From assembly GCF_019039255.1 (NCBI RefSeq), contig NZ_CP077062.1, forward strand, positions 3,286,001-3,350,000: 64,000 nucleotides of DNA, in the 5' to 3' direction. This stretch comes from Nocardioides panacis. GTDB lineage: Bacteria; Actinomycetota; Actinomycetes; Propionibacteriales; Nocardioidaceae. The translations under genes were made by a program, and so were the position numbers. The notes under the pieces were generated by a model. It made no database searches and was not told where the DNA came from. It saw only the letters and a program-made list of their open reading frames with translations. Positions 1 through 8,403 of the stretch are shown here, piece by piece (positions within the stretch are counted from its first letter, which is position 1; each line of letters starts with the position of its first letter).

Positions 1-56
1 CGCGGCCGGTTCCGGAGGTGCAGGTCCGGCTCGCGCGGATGGTTACTGGAGCAGCG

Positions 57-446
57 TCACTTGACCGAGACGCTCGCGCCGGCGCCCTCGAGGGAAGCCT
101 TGGCCTTCTCGGCGGCCTCCTTGGTGACCTTCTCCAGGACGGCCTTCGGAGCGGCCTCGACCAGCTCCTTGGCCTCCTTGAGACCGAGGCTCGTGAGGGC
201 GCGCACCTCCTTGATGACGTTGATCTTCTTCTCGCCGGCAGCCTCGAGGACGACGTCGAACTCGTCCTGCTCGAACGCCTCCTCGGCGGCACCGGCGCCA
301 CCGGCGGCCGGGGCGGCAGCCACGGCGACGGGGGCGGCGGCGGTCACGCCGAAGGTCTCTTCGAACTGCTTCACGAACTCGCTCAGCTCGAGGAGGGTCA
401 TCTCCTTGAACGCGTCGAGCAGCTCGTCGGTGGTGAGCTTCGCCAT
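57..446 (-). CDS. rplL: 50S ribosomal protein L7/L12
   Basis: Forms the flexible stalk of the 50S subunit that recruits and activates translation GTPases; it binds as dimers to the C-terminal helix of L10. The 129-residue product has the family layout: an N-terminal dimerisation segment starting [16 protein letters not shown], an Ala/Gly/Pro-rich hinge at about residues 35-60, and the globular C-terminal domain with [21 protein letters not shown] start at the ATG at 446; an in-frame extension reaches 479 but lies before the conserved MAKL start. It lies downstream of rplJ on the same strand, 74 bp apart, the standard rplJL order. Bases 1-56 to its left contain no gene. Confidence 0.97.
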   Translation of the reverse strand: MAKLTTDELLDAFKEMTLLELSEFVKQFEETFGVTAAAPVAVAAAPAAGGAGAAEEAFEQDEFDVVLEAAGEKKINVIKEVRALTSLGLKEAKELVEAAPKAVLEKVTKEAAEKAKASLEGAGASVSVK

Positions 447-520
447 GGTGGCGTTTCCTTCCGGTTTGCTGACCCGCACGGTCGCGCGGGTCTGACTGGT
501 TGAGGGGGGTGAGCCGAAGC

Positions 521-1220
521 TCAGGCCTCGGTGGTCTCCGTGCTGGTCTCCGTGCTGGTGTCCGTGCTGGACTCCGCGTCGGCCTCGGCCGCGGCGGGTG
601 CCTCGGCCTCGGTGCTCTCGGCGGCTGCGTCGGCCGGGGCCTCCGCAGACTCGGACTCCTCGGCGACGGCCGGCGTGCCGGCTCCGCCCCGGAGGACCGA
701 CGGGTCCTGCTCCGCCTTGGCCTGCAGCGCACCCGCGAGGCGGGCAGCCTGCGCGAGGGGCGCGTTGAGCAGGTAGACGGCCTGGCTGAGCGACGCCAGC
801 ATGCCGCCGGCGAGCTTGGCGAGGAGGACCTCGCGCGACTCGAGGTCGGCCAGCTTGGCGATCTCCTTCGCGTCGAGCGGCTTGCCGTCGAGGACGCCGC
901 CCTTGATCACGAGAGAGGGGTTTGCCTTGGCAAAGTCACGCAGGCCCTTGGCCGCCTCGACCACGTCACCGCTGATGAAGGCGATGGCGGTGGGTCCGAC
1001 GAGGAGGTCGTCGAAGCCTTCGACGCCCGCCTCCGTCGCGGCGATCTTGGTCAGCGTGTTCTTGACCACGGCGTAGTTGGCGTTCTCGCCGAGGGCTCGC
1101 CGCAGGTCCTGCAGCTGCTTCCACGGTGAGACCGCGGTACTCGGTCAGCACAGCACCCGCAGACTCCTGGAATGACTCCACGAGGTCTGCGACGTCGGCT
1201 GTCTTGTCTGGCCGCGCCAT
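521..1220 (-). CDS. rplJ: 50S ribosomal protein L10 (apparent frameshift)
   Basis: L10 anchors the L7/L12 stalk and usually represses its own operon. The reading frame is broken. The N-terminus ([18 protein letters not shown]... TEYRGLTV) is in one frame and the rest ([14 protein letters not shown]...) in another. Removing one base near 1119-1123 (GTGGAAGCAG to GTGAAGCAG) restores [12 protein letters not shown], the expected family sequence. The 700-bp span is 233 codons plus one base. L10 is needed for normal growth, so a base-calling error is the likeliest cause. The C-terminus carries an unusual tail of about 50 residues rich in Ala, Glu, Ser and Thr, longer than the family norm. A structured leader lies upstream. 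Confidence 0.93.
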
Positions 1221-1420
1221 GGGTCTCCTTCCGGATCGGTCACTGATCAGTGGTTGATCAACGATGAGTCCGGAGACCGCCGTACGTCCTGAAGGGCCCG
1301 ACTGGAGCCTGGAACGACGAACGCCCCGGCGCAGGCGCACGGGGCGGTCCCGACAAGATGCGGGCATCTCGACGAGTTCACTCGGTGTCACCTGCGCAGG
1401 CCGCCCGCTGAGCGGGACCT
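1221..1420 (-). promoter_or_regulatory. Candidate structured leader of the rplJL mRNA
   Basis: Upstream of rplJ the minus strand can fold into a long-range stem: GCGCAGG (1391-1397) pairs with CCTGCGC (1329-1335). Inside it is a hairpin AGATG-CCCG-CATCT (1356-1369), and beside it is CCGCTCAGCGG near 1405-1415. L10 leaders that bind the L10-L12 complex are known from other bacteria (Rfam L10_leader), and this position fits. The pairing is seen in the sequence; the regulatory role is inferred. A good ribosome binding site, GGAAGGAG, precedes the rplJ ATG. The opposite strand of this stretch shows no supported gene. Confidence 0.4.
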
Positions 1421-1629
1421 TCAGTCGACTTGCTCGATCCGTGGAACACGGAGCGGGCACGCCGACGACCGGCGGTCTCTGGTTTCAGCGGCCAATCTAC
1501 GCGACCCCCGCCCGGGGCGCCAAATCCGCGCCCGGAGGGGTACCGGGCGGTCCGACCCGGGCCGTCCCGTTCGGAGGGTTTCGCGGCGAATCCCCTCCCC
1601 CGGTCCGGGCGCGGTGCTCCAATGATCGC

Positions 1630-2625
1630 GTGGATCTCTCCCTGGAACCCCTGAGCGACGTCCTGGAGAAGGCCGAGCACGCGGCCCGGGCCGGCGCGCA
1701 CCCGATGTCGCGCGTGTGGCCCACCGGGTTCGACCTGCTCGACCAGACGCTGGCCGGCGGCATGCGCTCCGGCGAGCTGGTGCTCCTCGGCGGCCCCCAG
1801 GGCCTGGGCAAGACCACCTGGGTGCTCCAGGTGGCCCGCAACACCGCCCGCTCCGGGCGCCCGGTCGTGGTGTTCTCCTTCGAGCACGACACCCAGACGC
1901 TGCTGGTCCGCCTGGTCGCCCTCGAGGCCGGCCAGCTCGGCGGGCTCGCGGCTCCCAACGTCGCCCGGATCCGGGCCAGCTTCGAGTCCTCGGACGGCCG
2001 GACCGGCTCGCTCGCCGACCGGCTCAAGGACACCGAGGGTGGCGTCCAGGCGCTCGACGTCGTCCAGGAGTACGCCGACCGGCTGCACCTGCACCGCTCC
2101 ACCGGCGCGAGCACGTCGCTGGAGGTGATCACCGCGGCCGTCGACCAGGTCCGCGCGCACACCGGCGAGGCGCCCCTGGTGATCGTCGACTACCTGCAGA
2201 AGGTGCACTCCCCGATCGCCGACCAGGAGGAGCGGATCACCGCGGTCACCGAGGGCCTCAAGGACCTCGCGCTGGACCGGGACGTCCCGATCCTGGCGGT
2301 GGTGGCCGCCGACAAGGAGGGCCTCACCGCGGGCCGGCGGATGCGGGTCAACAACATGCGCGGCTCCTCGGCGCTGGCCTACGAGGCGGACACCGTCCTG
2401 CTGCTGAACAACAAGTACGACGTCGTGGCGCGCCACCACCTCGTCTACAGCACGGCCAACGTGGAGAAGTTCCGCAACTGGACCGTGGTCAGCGTCGAGA
2501 AGAACCGCAACGGCCGCACCGGGCAGGACTTCGAGTTCCTCAAGCGCTTCGACCAGTGCCGCTTCGAGACGGCCGGCCGCTCGGTCGTCGAGCAGCTGGT
2601 CGACGACCGCATCTACCTGGAGTGA
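1630..2625 (+). CDS. DnaB-like helicase C-terminal domain ATPase
   Basis: A stand-alone RecA-fold ATPase resembling the C-terminal domain of replicative helicase DnaB. Walker A is GGPQGLGKTTW near residue 54; Walker B is in APLVIVDYLQKVHS. The end carries SSALAYEADTVLLLN and VEKNRNGRTG, typical of DnaB motif 4 and the arginine-finger region. There is no DnaB N-terminal or primase-binding domain, so it is unlikely to be the main replicative helicase. The open frame runs back to 1264, but that part crosses the rplJ leader on the other strand. GTG at 1630 (VDLSLEPLSDVL) is the better start, giving about 331 residues. It stands alone between rplJ and rplA and converges on rplA. Its cellular role is unknown. 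Confidence 0.8.
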   Translation: MDLSLEPLSDVLEKAEHAARAGAHPMSRVWPTGFDLLDQTLAGGMRSGELVLLGGPQGLGKTTWVLQVARNTARSGRPVVVFSFEHDTQTLLVRLVALEAGQLGGLAAPNVARIRASFESSDGRTGSLADRLKDTEGGVQALDVVQEYADRLHLHRSTGASTSLEVITAAVDQVRAHTGEAPLVIVDYLQKVHSPIADQEERITAVTEGLKDLALDRDVPILAVVAADKEGLTAGRRMRVNNMRGSSALAYEADTVLLLNNKYDVVARHHLVYSTANVEKFRNWTVVSVEKNRNGRTGQDFEFLKRFDQCRFETAGRSVVEQLVDDRIYLE

Positions 2626-2640
2626 CGCCGGAGTGCAGCG

Positions 2641-2718
2641 ACCCGGCGGGTCTGGCGGAGGTTCTCCGCCGGACGCGCCGGGTCGTGGGTTCTGCGGGCG
2701 CCAGAAGCGCCGGGTGGG
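2641..2718. repeat. Three copies of the stop-associated 31-bp repeat family
   Basis: Copies lie at 2641-2658 (plus orientation), 2666-2685 and 2699-2718 (minus orientation). The first two form an inverted pair able to make an 18-bp stem with two mismatches and a 7-base loop. The third, CGCCAGAAGCGCCGGGTGGG, directly abuts the TCA stop complement of rplA at 2719. They fill the gap between two convergent genes and could act as a bidirectional terminator. The same core is found at four other loci in the window. Confidence 0.75.
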
Positions 2719-3432
2719 TCAGTCCTCGTTCTCGACCGCGACGTTCTTGACGCGGTTGGGGTCGACCTGGATGCCGGGGCCCATGGTCGTCGAGAGGGTG
2801 ACCTTCCTCAGGTAGCGGCCCTTGGAGCTGGCCGGCTTGAGCCGCAGCACCTCCTCGAGCGCCGCGGCGTAGTTCTCCGCGAGCTGGGCCTCGGAGAAGG
2901 AGGCCTTGCCGATGATGAAGTGCAGGTTGGCGTGCCGGTCGACGCGGAACTCGATCTTGCCGCCCTTGATGTCCGTGACGGCCTTGGCCACGTCGGGGGT
3001 GACCGTGCCGGTCTTCGGGTTCGGCATGAGGCCGCGGGGGCCGAGCACGCGGCCCAGGCGGCCGACCTTGCCCATCATGTCCGGGGTGGCGACGACGGCG
3101 TCGAAGTCGAGCCAGCCGCCGTTCACCTTCTCGATGAGCTCGTCGCCACCGACGAAGTCGGCGCCCGCCTCGCGAGCCGCGTCCGCCTTCTCGGCGTTGG
3201 CGAAGACCAGGACCCTGGCGGTCTTGCCGGTGCCGTGCGGGAGGTTCACGGTGCCGCGGACCATCTGGTCCGCCTTGCGGGGGTCGACGCCGAGGCGCAT
3301 GGCCACGTCGACGGTCTCGTCGAACTTCTTCTTGCTGCCGGCCTTGGCGATCTTGATCGCCTCGAACGGGGCGTAGGGGAGGTCCTTGTCGAACGTCTCC
3401 GCCACCGCGCGGTAGGTCTTGCTGCGCTGCAT
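2719..3432 (-). CDS. rplA: 50S ribosomal protein L1
   Basis: L1 binds 23S rRNA at the mobile L1 stalk next to the E site and can repress the rplKA operon. The 237-residue product matches the family throughout: [17 protein letters not shown] at the start, [20 protein letters not shown] in domain II, and the signature-type segment [23 protein letters not shown] near residues 120-140. It lies 92 bp downstream of rplK in the usual rplK-rplA order. No internal anomaly is visible. Confidence 0.97.
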   Translation of the reverse strand: MQRSKTYRAVAETFDKDLPYAPFEAIKIAKAGSKKKFDETVDVAMRLGVDPRKADQMVRGTVNLPHGTGKTARVLVFANAEKADAAREAGADFVGGDELIEKVNGGWLDFDAVVATPDMMGKVGRLGRVLGPRGLMPNPKTGTVTPDVAKAVTDIKGGKIEFRVDRHANLHFIIGKASFSEAQLAENYAAALEEVLRLKPASSKGRYLRKVTLSTTMGPGIQVDPNRVKNVAVENED

Positions 3433-3524
3433 GTCTGGTTCCTTCTGTTCTCGTGTTTCCAGAGTGTGGTCAACGGGCGCTCAGCTGCCCTGCCACGGTT
3501 CTTGGTGCTGCTGGGCCGACTCGG

Positions 3525-3953
3525 TCAGTCGGTCGTGATGCCCATCGAGCGGGCGGTGCCCTCGACGATTTTCATCGCCGCGTCGATGTCGTTGGCGTTG
3601 AGGTCCGGCAGCTTGGTCGTGGCGATCTCGCGCACCTGGTCCTTGGTCAGCTTGCCGACCTTCTCCTTGTGCGGGACGCCCGAGCCCTTCTGCAGGCCTG
3701 CAGCCTTCTTGATCAGCTCGGCGGCCGGCGGGGTCTTCGTGATGAACGTGAACGACCGGTCCTCGAAGATGGTGATCTCGACCGGGATGACGTTCCCGCG
3801 CATCGGTTCCGTCTGCGCGTTGTAGGCCTTGCAGAACTCCATGATGTTCACGCCGTGGGGACCGAGAGCGGTACCCACCGGCGGAGCAGGAGTTGCCGCC
3901 CCGGCCTGCAGCTGCACCTTGACCAGGGCAGCGATCTTCTTCTTGGGAGGCAT
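3525..3953 (-). CDS. rplK: 50S ribosomal protein L11
   Basis: L11 forms the base of the GTPase-associated centre with 23S rRNA and is where RelA-type stringent signalling and thiopeptides act. The product is 142 residues, the normal length. It opens [18 protein letters not shown], with the proline-rich [20 protein letters not shown] segment of the N-terminal domain and the C-terminal rRNA-binding part ending in [20 protein letters not shown]. Order is nusG, rplK, rplA on the minus strand, with 61 bp to nusG. Confidence 0.97.
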   Translation of the reverse strand: MPPKKKIAALVKVQLQAGAATPAPPVGTALGPHGVNIMEFCKAYNAQTEPMRGNVIPVEITIFEDRSFTFITKTPPAAELIKKAAGLQKGSGVPHKEKVGKLTKDQVREIATTKLPDLNANDIDAAMKIVEGTARSMGITTD

Positions 3954-4014
3954 GTTTCCTTGGGTCCTTACGTGGTTGTAGCTGGGTGTTTCGCGAGCTT
4001 CGTGAGGATCTCGG

Positions 4015-4959
4015 TCAGACCTTCTGGATCTGGCTGAAGCTCAGCTCGACCGGGGTCTCCCGGCCGAAGATCTCGACGAGGGCCTTGACCCTCTGGGACT
4101 CCGCGTTGATCTCGGTGATCGTCGCGTGCAGCGTGGCGAACGGGCCGTCGACCACCATGACCGAGTCGGACACGTCGAAGTCCGCGACCTCGACCTTCTT
4201 CTTCGGCGCGCCGGTACGGCCGCCGCCCTGGTCGGGCGCTGCGGCCTCGGCCTCGGCCTGGACGGCCGGGGCGAGCATGCTCTCGACCTCGTCGAGGCTC
4301 AGCGGCACCGGCTGGTGGCTGTGGCCGACGAAGCCGGTGACGGACGGCGTGTGGCGTACGGCGGCCCAGGACTCGTCCGTGAGGTCCATCCGGACCAGGA
4401 CGTAGCCGGGCAGCACGGTGCGCCGGACCAGCTTGCGCTGGCCGTTCTTGATCTCCGCGACCTCTTCGGTCGGGACGATCACCTCGTGGATGTAGTCCTC
4501 CATGTTCAGGGACGTGATCCGGTTCTCGAGGTTCGCCTTCACCCGGTTCTCCATGCCGGAGTAGGTGTGCACCACGAACCAGTCGCCGACCTTGGCGCGC
4601 AGCGCCTCGCGGAACTCGGCGAGCACGTCGGACGGGGCGTCGTCGTCAGACTCCGCGGCGTCGGACTCGGAGGCCTCGTCGGTCCCGGACTCGGAGGCCT
4701 CGTCGGCATCGGACTCGGAGGCCTCGTCGGTCTCGGACGCGGACCCGGCGTCGTCGGTCTCAGCGACCGCGGCGTCCGTCTCGGAGTCGGCCGGGGCGTC
4801 CGTCTCGGAGTCGGCCGCTGCGTCCGCGGCGACCTCCTCGTCGGTGGGCAGGTCGTCGGGAAGGTCCGTCGACGCGTCCGTGGACGGGTCGACGACCGAC
4901 TGCTCGGCGGCATCGGTCGAGGTAGCTCCCTGGAGCTCTTCGTCGTACTGCTGCGACAC
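4015..4959 (-). CDS. nusG: Transcription elongation/termination factor NusG with long acidic N-terminus
   Basis: NusG binds RNA polymerase and links it to Rho or to the ribosome. The core is clear: the NGN domain begins at [20 protein letters not shown] (about residue 126) and the KOW domain ends the protein ([12 protein letters not shown]). At 314 residues it is much longer than the about 180-residue minimal NusG. Residues 1-125 are an acidic Asp/Glu/Ser/Ala region with three tandem DEASES units encoded by a 24-bp DNA repeat near 4665-4735. There is also an Ala/Glu/Pro linker between NGN and KOW. Actinobacterial NusG proteins often carry an acidic extension; this one looks long. secE lies 67 bp upstream. 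Confidence 0.96.
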   Translation of the reverse strand: MSQQYDEELQGATSTDAAEQSVVDPSTDASTDLPDDLPTDEEVAADAAADSETDAPADSETDAAVAETDDAGSASETDEASESDADEASESGTDEASESDAAESDDDAPSDVLAEFREALRAKVGDWFVVHTYSGMENRVKANLENRITSLNMEDYIHEVIVPTEEVAEIKNGQRKLVRRTVLPGYVLVRMDLTDESWAAVRHTPSVTGFVGHSHQPVPLSLDEVESMLAPAVQAEAEAAAPDQGGGRTGAPKKKVEVADFDVSDSVMVVDGPFATLHATITEINAESQRVKALVEIFGRETPVELSFSQIQKV

Positions 4960-5026
4960 GGTTACTCAGTCACCTTCATCGTTGTGGGTCCTGCCTGGTG
5001 GTGCGGGCCGGAGGACCCGGTGTTGG

Positions 5027-5254
5027 CTAGCCGAAGACCTTGAAGACCAGCCGGCCGAACGCGAGGTCGAGCAGCGACACGATCGTCATGACTACGAGCA
5101 CGAACACCAGGACCACGAGGAAGTACGTGATCAGCTGCTGCTGCGTCGGCCAGACGACCTTGCGGAGCTCGGCGACGATCTGGCGGTAGAACGTGGTCGG
5201 GGTCGTCCGCTTGCCGCTCGACGAGGTCGAGCCCACGGGGCGGCTCTGCGTCAC
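5027..5254 (-). CDS. secE: Preprotein translocase subunit SecE
   Basis: SecE clamps SecY in the protein-conducting channel. The 75-residue product has the short bacterial form: a cytoplasmic amphipathic segment with the conserved EL-R-K-V-V-W-P-T pattern, then one membrane helix (YFLVVLVFVLVVMTIVSLL, about residues 44-62). It is followed on the same strand by nusG and preceded by tRNA-Trp, the standard actinobacterial arrangement. Confidence 0.96.
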   Translation of the reverse strand: MTQSRPVGSTSSSGKRTTPTTFYRQIVAELRKVVWPTQQQLITYFLVVLVFVLVVMTIVSLLDLAFGRLVFKVFG

Positions 5255-5346
5255 GGTCCTCCACCTTTCGTTCCGTCCGGATCCGGTGTGCCCGGATCCG
5301 TTGGCTGGTCGGCCACCCGCCCGGATCCGGTCCGCGCGGGGTCTTG

Positions 5347-5419
5347 CAGGGCACGAGGGACTTGAACCCCCAACCTTCGGTTTTGGAGACCGATGCTCTG
5401 CCAGTTGAGCTAGTGCCCT
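5347..5419 (-). tRNA. tRNA-Trp (CCA anticodon)
   Basis: A full cloverleaf can be drawn. The acceptor is AGGGCAC with GTGCCCT, the D arm is AGCTCAACTGGCAGAGC, the anticodon stem TCGGT/ACCGA carries loop CTCCAAA with anticodon CCA, and the T loop is TTCAAGT. The discriminator base is G and the 3' CCA is not encoded. It sits just upstream of secE and nusG on the same strand, its usual place in actinobacteria. Confidence 0.96.
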
Positions 5420-5561
5420 CCGGGGGACCTCGTCCAGATGCGGGCATGCCGATCAAGGGTGAGATCCACCAAACGTGAAGCATACGGGCCGGTCCCAGGC
5501 GAAGTCGAACCGAGTGTGGACCCGGCAGGCACGAGACGGCGGGCAGTGCGAGCATAGGTTC

Positions 5562-6794
5562 ATGAGCGAAGCCCTCCCCAGCACCGGTGCCGGCTCCGGC
5601 ACCCGCCGCCGCATCTCCGCCCGCATCGGCGGCATCGCCGAGTCCGCGACCCTCGCGGTCGACGCCAAGGCCAAGGCCCTCAAGGCCGCCGGGCGCCCCG
5701 TGATCGGGTTCGGCGCCGGCGAGCCGGACTTCCCGACCCCCGACTACATCGTCGAGGCGGCCGTGGAGGCCTGCCGCGACCCCCGCAACCACCGCTACAC
5801 GCCGGCGGGCGGCCTGCCGGAGCTCAAGAAGGCGATCGTGGACAAGACGCTGCGGGACTCCGGGTACACCGTGACCCCCGCCCAGGTGCTGGTCACCAAC
5901 GGCGGCAAGCAGGCGATCTACGAGGCCTTCGCGACGATCCTCGACCCCGGCGACGAGGTGCTGCTGCCGGCGCCGTACTGGACGACCTACCCCGAGGCGA
6001 TCCGGCTCGCGGGCGGCGTGCCGGTCGAGATCCTGGCCGACGAGACCCAGGGCTACAAGGTCACCGTCGACCAGCTCGAGGCCGCGCTGACCGACCGCAC
6101 GAAGGCGATGCTGTTCTGCTCGCCGTCGAACCCGACCGGTGCGGTCGACGGCCCCGAGGAGGTCGAGGCGATCGGCCGCTGGCTGCTCGACCAGGGCCTG
6201 TGGGTGGTCACCGACGAGATCTACGAGCACCTCACCTACGGCGACACCGTCACCACCTCCCTGCCCGTCGTGGTCCCCGAGCTCGCGGACCGCTGCATCG
6301 TGGTCAACGGGGTCGCGAAGACCTACGCGATGACCGGGTGGCGGGTGGGCTGGCTGCTCGGTCCCGCCGACGTCGTCAAGGCCGCCACGAACCTGCAGTC
6401 GCACCAGACCTCCAACGTCAACAACGTCGCGCAGCGCGCCGCGATCGCGGCCCTGGAGGGCGACCTGACCGCGGTCGCCGAGATGCGCGAGGCGTTCGAC
6501 CGGCGGCGCCGGACGATGGTCCGGATGCTCAACGAGATCCCCGGGGTCGAGTGCCCCGAGCCGACCGGCGCGTTCTACGCCTACCCCTCGGTCAAGGGCG
6601 TCCTCGGCCGCGAGATCGAGGGCCGGACCGCGAGCACCTCGGCCGAGCTGGCCGAGATCATCCTGGAGCAGGCGGAGGTCGCCGTCGTGCCGGGCGAGGC
6701 GTTCGGCGCACCGGGCTACCTGCGGCTGTCCTACGCGCTCGGGGACGAGGACCTGGTCGAGGGCGTGGCCCGGATCCAGAAGCTGCTCGGCTGA
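5562..6794 (+). CDS. Pyridoxal-phosphate aminotransferase (class I, AspC type)
   Basis: Likely an aspartate or broad-specificity aminotransferase of the Ib subgroup, moving amino groups between amino and 2-oxo acids. The product is about 410 residues. Visible features are [11 protein letters not shown] near residue 52, the substrate/PLP pocket SPSNPTGAV, the DEIYEHLTY segment, and the PLP lysine Lys253 in [13 protein letters not shown] start at ATG 5562 (MSEALPST); the frame extends upstream to 5475 without family similarity. The stop TGA at 6792-6794 is immediately followed by the only possible upstream start of the next gene, so the two are probably co-transcribed. Confidence 0.93.
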   Translation: MSEALPSTGAGSGTRRRISARIGGIAESATLAVDAKAKALKAAGRPVIGFGAGEPDFPTPDYIVEAAVEACRDPRNHRYTPAGGLPELKKAIVDKTLRDSGYTVTPAQVLVTNGGKQAIYEAFATILDPGDEVLLPAPYWTTYPEAIRLAGGVPVEILADETQGYKVTVDQLEAALTDRTKAMLFCSPSNPTGAVDGPEEVEAIGRWLLDQGLWVVTDEIYEHLTYGDTVTTSLPVVVPELADRCIVVNGVAKTYAMTGWRVGWLLGPADVVKAATNLQSHQTSNVNNVAQRAAIAALEGDLTAVAEMREAFDRRRRTMVRMLNEIPGVECPEPTGAFYAYPSVKGVLGREIEGRTASTSAELAEIILEQAEVAVVPGEAFGAPGYLRLSYALGDEDLVEGVARIQKLLG

Positions 6795-7901
6795 GTGGTC
6801 TCCCTTCGAGACGCCTCGCTCCTCGGCTCCTCGGGACGAGCGACAGCCACCACCCGGGCTGACGCGGCCCCCGCACGGGACCTGCGGACGCTGCCCAAGG
6901 CGCACCTGCACCTGCACTTCACCGGCTCGATGCGCCACGAGACGCTCGTCGAGCTGGCCGCCCGGGACGGGATCGTGCTGCCGGACGCCCTGGTGGAGGA
7001 CTGGCCGCCGCGGCTGTCGGCCGCTGACGAGAAGGGCTGGTTCCGCTTCCAGCGGCTCTACGACGTGGCCCGCTCGGTGCTGCGGACCCCGGACGACGTC
7101 CGCCGGCTGGTCCGCGAGGCGGCCGAGGACGACGTGGCCGACGGCGGCCGGTGGCTGGAGATCCAGGTCGACCCGAGCGGGTACGCCGCGCTCTTCGGCG
7201 GGATCACCGCGTTCACCGACCTGGTGCTCGACGCCGTGCGGGACGCCTCCCGCAGCACCGGGCTGGGCATCGCGGTGGTGATCGCGGCGAACCGCACCCG
7301 GCACCCGCTCGACGCGCGCACCCTGGCCCGGCTGGCCGCGCAGTACGCCGACCGGGGCGTGGTCGGCTTCGGCCTGTCCAACGACGAGCGGCGCGGGACG
7401 ACCTCCGACTTCGCGGCGGCGTTCGCGATCGCCGACCGGGCCGGGCTGCTGCTCGCCCCGCACGGCGGCGAGCTGCTCGGCCCGGACAGCGTGCGGGCCT
7501 GCCTCGACGACCTGCACGCCGGCCGCCTCGGGCACGGCGTCCGGGTAGCGGAGGACCCGCGGCTGCTGGACCGGGTCGTGGCCCGGGGCGTCGCGCTCGA
7601 GGTGTGCCCGGTGTCCAACGTCGCGCTCGGCGTCTACAGCGACCTGACCTCGGTGCCGCTGCCCACCCTGCTGGAGGCCGGCGCCACCGTCGCGCTCGGC
7701 GCCGACGACCCGCTGCTGTTCGGGTCCCGGCTGGCCTCGCAGTACGCCACCATGCGGGCCGCGCACGACCTCTCCGACGAGACCCTCGCCGAGCTCGCCC
7801 GGATGTCGCTGCGCGCCTCGCAGGCACCGCTCGACGTCCGGACCGCGGCGCTCGCCGACATCGACGTGTGGCTCTCGTCGGCAGGTGCCGGCGCCCCCTA
7901 G
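6795..7901 (+). CDS. add: Adenosine deaminase family protein
   Basis: Expected to hydrolyse adenosine (or a related purine) to the inosine product using one zinc ion. Family features seen are the metal-binding KAHLHLHFTGSM, APHGGELLGPDSV around the catalytic Glu, GHGVR, EVCPVSNVALG, and GADDPLLFGS. The HFTG variant replaces the E/D-G-S of classical enzymes. Actinobacterial members commonly have this form, so exact substrate is less certain. The only in-frame start before RDLRTLPKAHL is GTG 6795, directly after the preceding stop. The first about 28 codons look like a dispersed-repeat sequence rather than conserved protein. Confidence 0.85.
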   Translation: MVSLRDASLLGSSGRATATTRADAAPARDLRTLPKAHLHLHFTGSMRHETLVELAARDGIVLPDALVEDWPPRLSAADEKGWFRFQRLYDVARSVLRTPDDVRRLVREAAEDDVADGGRWLEIQVDPSGYAALFGGITAFTDLVLDAVRDASRSTGLGIAVVIAANRTRHPLDARTLARLAAQYADRGVVGFGLSNDERRGTTSDFAAAFAIADRAGLLLAPHGGELLGPDSVRACLDDLHAGRLGHGVRVAEDPRLLDRVVARGVALEVCPVSNVALGVYSDLTSVPLPTLLEAGATVALGADDPLLFGSRLASQYATMRAAHDLSDETLAELARMSLRASQAPLDVRTAALADIDVWLSSAGAGAP

Positions 7902-7910
7902 GCTGACCGC

Positions 7911-8387
7911 ATGACGAACTCACCGGGGGACGGCCAGCCGCCGCAGGACCCGAACCAGCCACCGTCGGGCGAGCAGCCGGGCTACTGGCAGCAGCAGTCC
8001 GGCCAGCCGGGCCAGGACCCGTACGCCCAGCCGCCCTCCGGCCAGCAGCCCTACGGCCAGGTGCCCCCGGCGCCCTACGGACAGGCGCCGGGCTACCCGA
8101 TGGCCTACGCCCCGGACCACCCGAGGGCGACCACCTCGCTGATCCTGGGCATCCTCGGCATCGTGATCTGCGGGATCATCGCGCCGTTCGCCTGGCGGAT
8201 GGGCAAGCGCACGGTCGACGAGATCGACGCCTCGCACGGGCAGCTCGGCGGACGCGGGTCGGCGCAGGCCGGCTACATCCTGGGGATCGTCGGCACGATC
8301 CTGCTCGGCCTGGGCCTGCTGGTCGTGCTGGGCGCGATCGTGCTCGGGGTGCTCGGCACGGTGAGCAGCTCGTCCACGACGTACTGA
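7911..8387 (+). CDS. DUF4190 domain membrane protein
   Basis: A 158-residue protein of unknown function. Residues 1-70 are a Pro/Gln/Gly/Tyr-rich, low-complexity cytoplasmic tail with repeated PPSGQQPYGQ-like units. The rest has two hydrophobic segments: TTSLILGILGIVICGIIAPF (near residues 74-93) and ILGIVGTILLGLGLLVVLGA (near 123-142), with a short loop containing GKRTVDEID between them. This matches the DUF4190 pattern common in actinobacteria. It lies 9 bp after the adenosine deaminase gene and converges on murB. Confidence 0.85.
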   Translation: MTNSPGDGQPPQDPNQPPSGEQPGYWQQQSGQPGQDPYAQPPSGQQPYGQVPPAPYGQAPGYPMAYAPDHPRATTSLILGILGIVICGIIAPFAWRMGKRTVDEIDASHGQLGGRGSAQAGYILGIVGTILLGLGLLVVLGAIVLGVLGTVSSSSTTY

Positions 8388-8403
8388 CGGCCCGGCCGGC
8401 GGC

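Noticed and set aside
1264-1629. N-terminal extension of the DnaB-like gene
   Set aside because: It crosses the rplJ leader on the other strand and has low-complexity Arg/Gly/Pro composition without family similarity; GTG 1630 fits better.
4660-4740. Minisatellite with regulatory function
   Set aside because: The 24-bp repeat is fully explained as coding for the DEASES units of NusG and keeps the reading frame.
4962-7766. 934-codon minus-strand open frame
   Set aside because: It is the antisense frame of the aminotransferase and deaminase genes and runs through the tRNA-Trp gene; the translation is Arg/Gly/Pro/Ala low complexity.
8388-8403. Bidirectional terminator between DUF4190 and murB genes
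   Set aside because: The palindromic CGGCCCGGCCGGCGG is short and could be chance at this GC content; support is too weak to list.
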